Source: Lachnospiraceae bacterium UBA1258 (GTDB lineage: Bacteria; Bacillota; Clostridia; Lachnospirales; Lachnospiraceae). Taken from it: 30,757 nt of DNA. Shown here in pieces: positions 16,801 to 23,431 of this stretch. The stretch is from the NCBI GenBank assembly GCA_002308235.1, contig DBVS01000070.1:678-31434 (forward strand). Reading direction: 5' to 3'. A program made the position numbers and the translations under genes. Each line of letters opens with the position of its first letter. The stretch's first letter is position 1. The notes under the pieces are model-generated. The model was not told the origin of the DNA. It was given only the letters and a program-made list of their open reading frames with translations, and made no database searches.

Positions 16801-16991
16801 TCACAAAAGCTCCCACTCTTTCAAGCCTTTCCGATGTAATCGCAGAGGAAGAAAGGGAAAAGGAAAGACAGAGACAGAGAAGAAGAGCGGAAGGCAATAA
16901 AGATAAGCCCGAAGAAATAAAGGACGAAAAAGAAAAAGAACAGGAAGACAGAGAATTCATTAACAATCTGGGATTAGGAAAAGGCAAATAA
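13827..16991 (+). CDS. Beta-propeller sensor (Reg_prop, Y_Y_Y) fused to an HD-GYP phosphodiesterase domain
   Basis: This 1054-residue membrane signalling protein has a signal peptide (about 1-30), then two-component-regulator-type propeller repeats (about 40-640; the first reads 'GFIWIGGYSGFIRYDG'). A Y_Y_Y-like Ig fold (about 645-748) and one membrane span (about 755-777) follow. A cytosolic HD-GYP domain comes next, with H852-D853 in 'HDIGKL' and 'HHERMDGKGYP' at 905-915. A highly charged Lys/Glu tail ends it. HD-GYP domains hydrolyse cyclic di-GMP; motif residues look intact. In related sensors the same external module feeds a histidine kinase. Start chosen at ATG 13827 because it has a purine-rich ribosome site and a signal peptide; an upstream frame reaches 13590 across the divergent promoter region. 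Confidence 0.93.
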   Translation: MKKKRVLSLAAVMVALTLAFSVIPAKSYAATEKRDVLGEGTDYTAIVYDSSNGLPTSEANAIVQSSDGFIWIGGYSGFIRYDGTNFYRFDSSVGISSVFSLYVDSKDRIWIGTNENGVAYYDHGTIKVYGRVEGLKSNSIRAITEDKEGNILVATTQGLAYIGKDDMALHVIDDPQVNLEYLTDLQKDSEGNVYGLTSAGAVFVVENLRLSAFYPPENFGESLINSIYPDPDNPGNLYLGNMDSSILLADTKDMSIKKEYSAAPQKNINALLKRNGKLWVAATNGIGFFDEYYRYTELSDVSMNNSVGNIMTDHENNMWFTSTRQGVLKIVPDRFTDLRKLTGYDPVVVNSTCINGANLYTATDKGLIISTLDGNRLVTNELTEYLKGVRIRCIKNDRDGNLWLCTHGDTGFVCYNPMTKQITSYNEDNGLDSARVRACMQRADGSMAAATGNGLFIIKDGKVTEHYGQENGVTSVEILSVEEGPDGKLYLGSDGGGIYVIDGTKVLRLGAGDGLTSEVVMRIKWDPERELFWLITSNSIEYMKDGKITAVTNFPYSNNYDIYFDAYDGAWVLSSNGIYITKASQLLEDKNIEYTFYNTRSGLPYVATGNSRSYITEDGKLYISGTTGVCLVDINSTFGNEELVKLVIPSVSVDDRPMTVTNGGSVFLPAGSKRVDINAYAITYGLSNPRISYMLEGFDREPVLTTKQDLKTVSYTNLDGGKYVFRLNVINNITGEVERSVFINITKERSAYESIWFWFILVAVVVSVIAVMMFRYFKKKTQILMKKQAESQKFIDEIIHTLAKCIDMRDTMNRGHSFRVAIYTKMLAKKLAEKRGYSKEQIDEFYNVALLHDIGKLSIPDVILNKPERLNDEEYAVMKTHAIKGAEILKDVKIVKDLAYGAGYHHERMDGKGYPNGLKGGEIPEVARIIAVADTFDAMYSTRPYRKILDLNVVIEEIKRIRGSQLEEDVVDALLELAAEGKIDKEKIDAAVTKAPTLSSLSDVIAEEEREKERQRQRRRAEGNKDKPEEIKDEKEKEQEDREFINNLGLGKGK

Positions 16992-17015
16992 ACATTTGTC
17001 AGGGGAGGCAAAACT

Positions 17016-18446
17016 ATGAAAATGCCGGTTGAAATGCACAAAGACGAAGAGATTAAAAGAAAGCCCGCGATCCATCCGGTGCTGATACTCGCAATCATTG
17101 TTCTCATCTGCGCCGTACTGTCTTACATCATTCCTGCGGGAAATTATGTAAGATATGAGGACGCGGAGATCGGAGCGGAGCTTATTGAGCCCGGAAGCTT
17201 CGTACATGTGGCGAGAACTCCGAATTCACCCATGGACTTTCTTCAGTCACTTACAAAGGGCCTTCAGAACGCGGGATATGTGGTATTTTTCCTGTTTATC
17301 GTAGGCGGTATGTTCGCCATCCTTAACGGAACGGGAGCCCTTAACGTGGGTATCGCAAATATCTTAAGGATCCTCAAAGGGAAAGAACTTTTGATCATTC
17401 CCGCTTTGATGATCTTCTTCGGATGCGGTTCCGCATTTCTTGGAAACTTCGAAGAATTTTTGGTATTTGTGCCCCTTATCCTGGCCATATGCATGACCGC
17501 GGGGTTTGATTCTCTCACTGCGGTGGGGATCATATTCATGGCGGCAGCGGCAGGATACGGCGGAGCCATCACAAACGCCTTCACCGTGGGTATAGCCCAG
17601 AACATTTCGGGACTTACGCTGTTTTCAGGCATGGGTCTTAGGATTGTACTTTTCGTGTGTCTTGAAGCCGCATCGATTCTTTATGTCATGTGGTTTGCAA
17701 GAGCCGTCAAAAAGAACCCGAAATTCAGCACCGTATATGCTTACGACGTTGAATTCAACAAAGGAAAGCGCCTGGATATCGAAAACATTCCGAAGCTTAC
17801 CACGCGTCAGATACTTGTACTTATCGTGTTTATCGCAGGAATTGCCTTCAGCGTCTGGGGAGTCATCACTCAGGGCTGGTACATAGACGAGCTTTCGGGA
17901 ATCTTTCTTGCCATCGGTATATTAGGCGGTATTGTCGGCGGTTTAAGACCCGGTGAGATCTGCGAAAATTTCGTCAAAGGCTTAAAGGACATGGCTCTTC
18001 CCTGCTTGATGATCGGACTTGCAAATGCGGCCATAGTGCTTTTGCAGGAGGCTAACATCCTCGATACCATCCTGCATACCTTAGAGACCCTGCTTGCAAA
18101 ATTACCCGCAAAACTCATTCCCGTGGGAATGTTTGCGTTCCATGAAGTTTTCAACGTGGTGGTGCCCTCGGGATCGGCTCAGGCAACGATCACCATGCCC
18201 CTTATGGTGCCCCTTGCGGACAAGTATGAGATCACCAGACAGACTGCTGTTCTTGCCTTCCAGTTAGGCGACGCCTTCACAAACGTACTTGCTCCCACGG
18301 GTGGTGAGATCCTTGCAGCCCTTGCAATCTGCAGGGTTCCCTTCGGAAAATGGGTTAAATATTTACTTCCCCTGTTCCTCATCTGGTGCGTGATAGCCGT
18401 GGCGTTTATTGTATTTGCTTTGTCCACAGGTTACGGCCCTATGTAG
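17016..18446 (+). CDS. YfcC family membrane transporter
   Basis: The 476-residue integral membrane protein has about 12 hydrophobic segments. It shows the pattern of the YfcC/C4-dicarboxylate anaerobic carrier-like family: 'HPVLILAIIVLICAVLSYIIPAGNY' at the start, 'GFDSLTAVGIIFMAAAAGYGGAITNAFTVGIAQ' in the middle, and 'VVPSGSAQATITMPLMVPLAD' plus 'LGDAFTNVLAPTGGEILAAL' near the end. Relatives are annotated as carriers of carboxylates, amino acids or peptides; the substrate here is unknown. Ribosome site GGGGAGG precedes the ATG. It follows the HD-GYP gene by 24 bases, so cotranscription is likely. A shared signal (for example nutrient sensing coupled to uptake) is conjecture. Confidence 0.88.
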   Translation: MKMPVEMHKDEEIKRKPAIHPVLILAIIVLICAVLSYIIPAGNYVRYEDAEIGAELIEPGSFVHVARTPNSPMDFLQSLTKGLQNAGYVVFFLFIVGGMFAILNGTGALNVGIANILRILKGKELLIIPALMIFFGCGSAFLGNFEEFLVFVPLILAICMTAGFDSLTAVGIIFMAAAAGYGGAITNAFTVGIAQNISGLTLFSGMGLRIVLFVCLEAASILYVMWFARAVKKNPKFSTVYAYDVEFNKGKRLDIENIPKLTTRQILVLIVFIAGIAFSVWGVITQGWYIDELSGIFLAIGILGGIVGGLRPGEICENFVKGLKDMALPCLMIGLANAAIVLLQEANILDTILHTLETLLAKLPAKLIPVGMFAFHEVFNVVVPSGSAQATITMPLMVPLADKYEITRQTAVLAFQLGDAFTNVLAPTGGEILAALAICRVPFGKWVKYLLPLFLIWCVIAVAFIVFALSTGYGPM

Positions 18447-18473
18447 GAAAGCCCGACTTATTTAAGCAAAAAG

Positions 18474-18505
18474 AAAGGAGACTTGAATTTCAAGCCTCCT
18501 TTTTG
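18474..18505. terminator. Bidirectional terminator between the YfcC gene and the esterase-GH43 gene
   Basis: AAAGGAG-A-CTTGA pairs with TCAAG-C-CTCCTTT (18474-18502) with one internal mismatch, followed by Ts on the plus strand and matched by As on the left. It serves two converging genes. Confidence 0.85.
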
Positions 18506-18521
18506 TTTTGTGTTTATTTGT

Positions 18522-21290
18522 TTAGTGCAGGAATTCAAAGCTCTTAAGGGAGCAGGTTCCGCTTCCCTTAAAGGTAATGTAAAGAGCATTTACACCGTTT
18601 AAGGGCCCGAATTTACAGGTGCCTTCGGTCCAGATGTTTGTACCCTGTATGGGTATTTCACCCAGAACTTCTCCGTCCCATTTGGTGCGTATCTGGGCCT
18701 TGCCGTTAAAGTACCCCCGGGTCTTAATCTTAAGGCCGGCAGCGTTCTTAAGATCAAAATACTTAAAGCCTGCGGTGGCGCCGTCGGTCATTTTCTTAAG
18801 GTATCCGATGTTCTGATCGCCGTCTCCGCCTTGCTGAACCACCACGGGAGCATCATCCTCCACATATACGGAGTGCTTCGGGGTAAAGAGGTTGCAGGCA
18901 ATGTAGGTGGGATATTCACCCTCATCGGAAAGGGGTCCGCCGTTAAGTCCGCAGGAAGTGATCTCAGCCTGTTTGACCTTGAAATCCGATTCGAATTCCA
19001 GTTTTTCCGCGCATACCTGACGGGAGAACCAGGTGTTGTTTGTCTGGCGATGATAGAAGATGTACCATTTGCCGTTTATTTCTATCATGCTTCCGTGGTT
19101 GTTTCCGCCGTAGGCCATGGCCATGTCGGCGGGCTTGTAGGAATCGATGTGAAGATCGCAGTTACTTACCAGGACTCCTCCGTAGTTAAAGGGCCCTTCG
19201 GGTTTGTCACCCACTGCGTAGCAAAGCTCATGCATTACTTCGGAAGAGTAGATAAAGAAATACTTACCGTCCTTCTTACGGATGGAGGGAGCTTCGAAGA
19301 AAGCATGCCCTTCAAACTGTGTACCCTTGCTGTACATGTCGCCGGGAACAATAAATTCGGGAGCTTTCTTTACGGTGAGCATGTCGGGACCGAGGATCGT
19401 AAACATGGCGCCGTGCCTTGATTTGTCGCCGTGTCCCGCAAATCCTGTGTAGAGGTATGTATTTTCGCCTTCCGTAAGTACTCCCGGGTCAAACTGAGGC
19501 TCATCACCTGCTTTATCTCCCAGTTTCGTACCGTCCTCGTAATGAACGTAACCGTAGAATTCGAAGGGTCCGGCGGGCTTGTCACTGACAGCCACGGAAA
19601 CTACGGAAACCTTATCAAGAACGTAGTAAAGATAATATCTTCCGTCGGGACCCACCGTAACGTCGGGAGCGTACAGGCACATGTGACCGTCTTTGTTAAG
19701 GGGATCGGCGGTCTTTTCGTAGATAACGCCTTCATAGCGCCAGTTTCCGAGGTCATGGATGTCGGCTGACCAGCAGACGTAGTCTCCCATACAGAAGGTC
19801 TCGCCGTCGTAGAGGTCATGGGAACCGTAAACATAGACCGTATTTCCGAATACATAGGGTTCCCCGTCGGGAACATATTCCCAGGAAGGAAGATAGGGGT
19901 TTACGGCCTGCTTTTTACCGGTATTTCCGAGACGGATCCCGCCTTCGCGGGCGGGTACTGCGCCCCGGCCGTCGAATATCATTTCATTCTTTTCTTCGGG
20001 AGTGTAACCCTTCCATACGGGAAGCACTCTTCCGTCGGAGCCTCTGCCGTTGGGGTCTCCGGTCTTTATAAAGTTTGCAAGCATGTCGCACATGTCTGCG
20101 GCAAGGTCGTAGTGGCGTCCCTTGAAAGGTCTCCAGCATTTGCCGAGGCTTTCAAACCAGAACCAAAGGTCCACGGAATGGAAGGTTCCCGGGTGATCCC
20201 ATCCCGGAATATCGGGATCGAATCTGTAGTAGTAGCATTTTCTGCCGGGATCTTTCTTAACAGCATCAAGGAAGGTGCTTTTTACGGAAATCTCCACGGT
20301 GCAGCCCTTCTCATCGTAGAATTCGTCGGAGGTGTTGCCTGCGATAATGGGAGCTTTCGCACAGTCTCCGTTAATGAAGCGGGCTACGGGATCGCCGACG
20401 CAGAACTTTCCGTCGTTAATGGGAAAAAGCATGGGATGATTTTTCCTGTATTCGGCGTATTTTGCACGAATTTCAAAGGCATCGATCTTTCTTGCTTCCG
20501 CAAGGCTCTTTACACCGAGAAACTCAAAGAAATCCATACCCTTTGCTTCGCCGCCCTTAAGGTCTATGGGCTTGAAGATATCTTTGTCGGGGCCGGCGGG
20601 ACGGATTATTCCGCTTAAGACCACGGCTCCTTTGATCATTTTATAGTTTTCTTCACAGGTAAACTGATGCATTACGCTGGCGCCTCCCGCGGACTGACCT
20701 GCGAGAGTGATTCTTTCGGGATCTCCGCCGAAAGCGGCAATGTTTCTGTATACCCACTTAAGACCCGCCTGCTGGTCCAACAGTCCGAAGTTTGCGGGCG
20801 CGTCGGGTGCTTCTTTGGTAATTTCGGGATGAGCGAGAAATCCGAAGGCTCCGAGGCGGTAATTGACGCTTACCACAATAACTCCGCGGCTTGCAAGGTG
20901 TTCGCCGTCAAATTCCATTTCCGCGGTATAGCCCCATTGGAAACCGCCTCCGAAGTACCAAACAAGTACCGGAAGCTTTTCATCGGCGCTCTTTGCGGGA
21001 GTCCAGACATTAAGGTAAAGGCAGTCTTCACCCATGGCGATTTCCGGATCCACGTGCCACTCGCGACAATAAATGTCGGTTCCGAGCCCCGGTGTATCCT
21101 GTACCGAAATGGGTGCAAAATTAAAGGCATCAAGGGTTCCTTCCCAGTTGTCACAGGGCTGAGGTGCCCTCCATCTGTTTTCACCCACCGGCGGTTTTGC
21201 AAAAGGAATGCCCTTGAAAACGGTAATGCGGGGATTTGATCCCGGAAGTCCTCTGACTTCGCCGTTTTCGACTCTTGTCTTTCTAAGCAT
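18522..21290 (-). CDS. Carboxylesterase type B - GH43 - CBM6-like fusion enzyme, cytosolic
   Basis: The 922-residue protein has three parts. Residues 1 to about 450 form a type-B carboxylesterase: S200 in 'LAGQSAGG', E323 in 'NTSDEF' and H371 in 'GTFHSVDLW' are the likely triad. Residues about 463-790 form a GH43 propeller with D475 ('PDGEPY'), D543 ('YAPDVTV') and E666 ('FFEAPS'). The last 100 residues resemble a family 6 carbohydrate-binding module. There is no signal peptide. One chain can thus remove ester groups (acetyl or feruloyl, inferred) and then glycosyl units from imported oligosaccharides. The ATG follows an AGGGGG ribosome site. It is transcribed divergently from a second GH43 gene. 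Confidence 0.9.
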   Translation of the reverse strand: MLRKTRVENGEVRGLPGSNPRITVFKGIPFAKPPVGENRWRAPQPCDNWEGTLDAFNFAPISVQDTPGLGTDIYCREWHVDPEIAMGEDCLYLNVWTPAKSADEKLPVLVWYFGGGFQWGYTAEMEFDGEHLASRGVIVVSVNYRLGAFGFLAHPEITKEAPDAPANFGLLDQQAGLKWVYRNIAAFGGDPERITLAGQSAGGASVMHQFTCEENYKMIKGAVVLSGIIRPAGPDKDIFKPIDLKGGEAKGMDFFEFLGVKSLAEARKIDAFEIRAKYAEYRKNHPMLFPINDGKFCVGDPVARFINGDCAKAPIIAGNTSDEFYDEKGCTVEISVKSTFLDAVKKDPGRKCYYYRFDPDIPGWDHPGTFHSVDLWFWFESLGKCWRPFKGRHYDLAADMCDMLANFIKTGDPNGRGSDGRVLPVWKGYTPEEKNEMIFDGRGAVPAREGGIRLGNTGKKQAVNPYLPSWEYVPDGEPYVFGNTVYVYGSHDLYDGETFCMGDYVCWSADIHDLGNWRYEGVIYEKTADPLNKDGHMCLYAPDVTVGPDGRYYLYYVLDKVSVVSVAVSDKPAGPFEFYGYVHYEDGTKLGDKAGDEPQFDPGVLTEGENTYLYTGFAGHGDKSRHGAMFTILGPDMLTVKKAPEFIVPGDMYSKGTQFEGHAFFEAPSIRKKDGKYFFIYSSEVMHELCYAVGDKPEGPFNYGGVLVSNCDLHIDSYKPADMAMAYGGNNHGSMIEINGKWYIFYHRQTNNTWFSRQVCAEKLEFESDFKVKQAEITSCGLNGGPLSDEGEYPTYIACNLFTPKHSVYVEDDAPVVVQQGGDGDQNIGYLKKMTDGATAGFKYFDLKNAAGLKIKTRGYFNGKAQIRTKWDGEVLGEIPIQGTNIWTEGTCKFGPLNGVNALYITFKGSGTCSLKSFEFLH

Positions 21291-21359
21291 AACGTATCCC
21301 CCTGTTATGATTCTTTATGCTCTAATTTTACAAAACTGCGGGGGAAAGTTCTTGTCTTT

Positions 21360-21393
21360 TCTTGCTAAAAACCTGCAAGATTTTGCCAAGCAA
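21360..21393. promoter_or_regulatory. Two dyads in the divergent promoter region of the GH43 genes
   Basis: TCTTGC-N9-GCAAGA (21360-21380) and TTGC-CAA-GCAA (21383-21393) are adjacent inverted repeats sharing the half-site TTGC. They lie between the divergent esterase-GH43 and GH43 starts, upstream of a TATAAT at 21447-21452 that lacks a good -35 box. This suggests a sugar-responsive regulator binds here, probably as activator of the plus-strand gene. Regulator identity is unknown. Confidence 0.45.
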
Positions 21394-21488
21394 ATTCTGG
21401 GCTGTTATTCGCAAATTCTACGTAGCGGCGGGATTGTCTCAAACTTTATAATTGATTTAAGCAAAGAAGGAGGGGGTTGCGTCTGATT

Positions 21489-22964
21489 ATGGAAAAAAGC
21501 ATTGCAGTATATGAGGAGTTATTTAAAAAGATCAAGCTTGAGAAGGCGGTTAAGGGTATAGGAAACGGAAATCCCGTAATGACCCAGCGCTTCGGTGCGG
21601 ATCCCTATGCGCTTGTTTACGGTGACAGAGTTTACGTTTATATGACCGGGGATGCACCTACCTATGATGAAACCGGGAAAGTCGAGGAAAACAGGTATTC
21701 ATTGATAAATACCATCAACGTGATCTCTTCGGCGGATCTTGTTAACTGGACGGATCACGGAACCATCTACGCAGCCTCGGGGCGGGGCGCCGCTAAGTGG
21801 GGAGCAAATTCCTGGGCACCTGCGGCCGCGTATAAGAAGATAAACGGGAAAGATAAGTTCTTTCTTTATTTTGCCAACAGCGGAAACGGCATAGCGGTAC
21901 TTTCCGCGGATTCGCCCGTGGGACCCTTTACGGACCCTATCGGGAAACCGCTCATTTCAAGAAACACACCCACCTGTGCCGAGGTTACATGGCTTTTTGA
22001 CCCTGCGGTTTTGCAGGATACCGACGGAAATGCGTATATCTATGTAGGTGGCGGAATCCCTTCGGACGAGTTTGCTTCAAACCCGGGAACCGCCAGAGTT
22101 TGTAAACTCGGTGCGGATATGATAAGCTTGGATGGGGATCCGATACCCATCGATAACGTACCTTTTCTTTTTGAAGATTCGGGCATAAATAAGATAAACG
22201 GCGTATATTATTACAGCTATTGCTCGAACTTTAAGATGACACCCCCGGATGTTGAGAGAATGGGTTTTGGAAACGGGCAGATCATAGTAATGAAGTCCGA
22301 TGATCCCATGGGACCCTTCAAGCTCGTGGGTCCGGTGCTTAAGAATCCCGAGGATTATTTCGGCCGGGGCGGCAACAATCATCACTGCATGTTTGAATTC
22401 AAGGGCGGGTACTATATCGTTTATCATTCCCGCATTCTTGAAGAAGCAATGGGTATCGACGGCGGTTACAGAAGCACCAATATCGACAGACTTATGTTTG
22501 ACATAAACGAAATTCCGACCATGTCGGAGGGCACCAAAGCGGGAGTCACTGCTGTGGGAAGAGTGAATCCTTACGCGGATGTTTCCGGGGTAACGCTCGG
22601 TAACTCCGCAGGAATAACTACCCGCCAATATGGAGAAATCGCCGAAAAGTACGGTTCGGGGCAGATGATCCTTTCGGGGATTCATGACGGATGCTTTACG
22701 GAAGTCCGTAACGTAGCCTTTGGGGATAAGAGCCCCAGGTCCGTAAGCCTTCTTGTTGCCGGCAGTGGCAAAGGAACCGTCAAGGTTTCCGTGGATTCTC
22801 CCGAAAATCCCGCTATTGCATATGTTCTCGTCGAGTCGGACGGAAACGGACTTGTGAAAGCCTCCGGAGAATTGATTCTTCCCGTCACCGGAGACCATGA
22901 CCTGTTCTTTGTATTTGAGGGAAGCGGATACGAAGTGTTTTCATGGAAATTTGCGGAGGGGTAA
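21489..22964 (+). CDS. GH43 family glycoside hydrolase with C-terminal carbohydrate-binding domain
   Basis: The 491-residue enzyme has a GH43 propeller (about 25-345): base D38 ('FGADPY'), modulator D171 ('WLFDPAVLQDTDG') and acid E229 ('PFLFED'). A CBM6-like beta-sandwich ends it (about 370-490; 'YGSGQMILSGIHDGCFTEVRNV'). There is no signal peptide, so it probably cleaves xylo- or arabino-oligosaccharides in the cytosol beside the divergent esterase-GH43 fusion. The start is uncertain: a strong AAGGAGGGGG lies at 21467-21476, which is rather far (14 bases) from ATG 21489 and too near to the in-frame TTG at 21477. A CTG at 21483 is another option. The next gene begins immediately after the stop. 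Confidence 0.9.
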   Translation: MEKSIAVYEELFKKIKLEKAVKGIGNGNPVMTQRFGADPYALVYGDRVYVYMTGDAPTYDETGKVEENRYSLINTINVISSADLVNWTDHGTIYAASGRGAAKWGANSWAPAAAYKKINGKDKFFLYFANSGNGIAVLSADSPVGPFTDPIGKPLISRNTPTCAEVTWLFDPAVLQDTDGNAYIYVGGGIPSDEFASNPGTARVCKLGADMISLDGDPIPIDNVPFLFEDSGINKINGVYYYSYCSNFKMTPPDVERMGFGNGQIIVMKSDDPMGPFKLVGPVLKNPEDYFGRGGNNHHCMFEFKGGYYIVYHSRILEEAMGIDGGYRSTNIDRLMFDINEIPTMSEGTKAGVTAVGRVNPYADVSGVTLGNSAGITTRQYGEIAEKYGSGQMILSGIHDGCFTEVRNVAFGDKSPRSVSLLVAGSGKGTVKVSVDSPENPAIAYVLVESDGNGLVKASGELILPVTGDHDLFFVFEGSGYEVFSWKFAEG

Positions 22965-23363
22965 ATGAAAAAGAAAACCATTATCGTAATCGTTATTGTT
23001 TTGGCTGTTTGCGCGTTGATCGTCTTTTTCCCTACAATTCTGCGGGGGATAGTGTCTGTCAAAGCCGGGATTGATTCTTCGTCCGAGATGATAACAGGAA
23101 CAATCGTGGAAGACATGAATTCTAAAGGGAAAATAGTAGTAGATATCGGTAATGTAGATTATAATCTGGAGATTAACACCAATAATCCGATTTGCTTTGG
23201 AAAACTTGGTTTTCCCTGCTCAAAAGATAAGCTTACCAAGGGAAAGAGAATCGCGGTATACGCAAAATCTTCATTCGTATACGATGAATCCAACTACAAG
23301 GACCGTGGTGAAAAACGGGTAGATTTCGTGCCCGACTGTCGGTTTGTTTGGATCATCAATTAG
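22965..23363 (+). CDS. Small membrane-anchored hypothetical protein
   Basis: This 132-residue protein has one N-terminal membrane segment (about 4-26, 'KTIIVIVIVLAVCALIVFFP'). A small beta-rich external domain follows (about 42-130; 'MITGTIVEDMNSKGKIVVDIG'), perhaps an OB-like barrel, with two cysteines at 'PICFGKLGFPC' and one near the end. I do not recognise a family. Its ATG directly follows the GH43 stop (TAAATG) and uses GGAGGGG at the GH43 3' end, so it is translationally coupled. The coupling to a cytosolic GH43 is unexplained. Confidence 0.75.
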   Translation: MKKKTIIVIVIVLAVCALIVFFPTILRGIVSVKAGIDSSSEMITGTIVEDMNSKGKIVVDIGNVDYNLEINTNNPICFGKLGFPCSKDKLTKGKRIAVYAKSSFVYDESNYKDRGEKRVDFVPDCRFVWIIN

Positions 23364-23386
23364 AAATTAAGAATAAAAGCATAAAG

Positions 23387-23414
23387 AAAAGGTGGCGAAT
23401 ACGCCACCTTTTTT
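23387..23414. terminator. Bidirectional terminator
   Basis: AAAAGGTGGCG pairs with CGCCACCTTTT (23387-23412) around a 4-base loop and is followed by Ts. The A-run on the left makes it effective in both directions, fitting the converging genes on either side. Confidence 0.92.
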
Positions 23415-23431
23415 GATGCAATCGGATTGTG

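Noticed and set aside
18831..20618. Long plus-strand open frames opposite the esterase-GH43 fusion (196 and 266 codons)
   Set aside because: The minus-strand protein has intact catalytic motifs over the same interval; the plus-strand frames have no domain or good start signals.
22077..22898. 273-codon minus-strand frame opposite the second GH43 gene
   Set aside because: Antisense shadow of a GH43 enzyme with visible active-site residues; no supporting features of its own.
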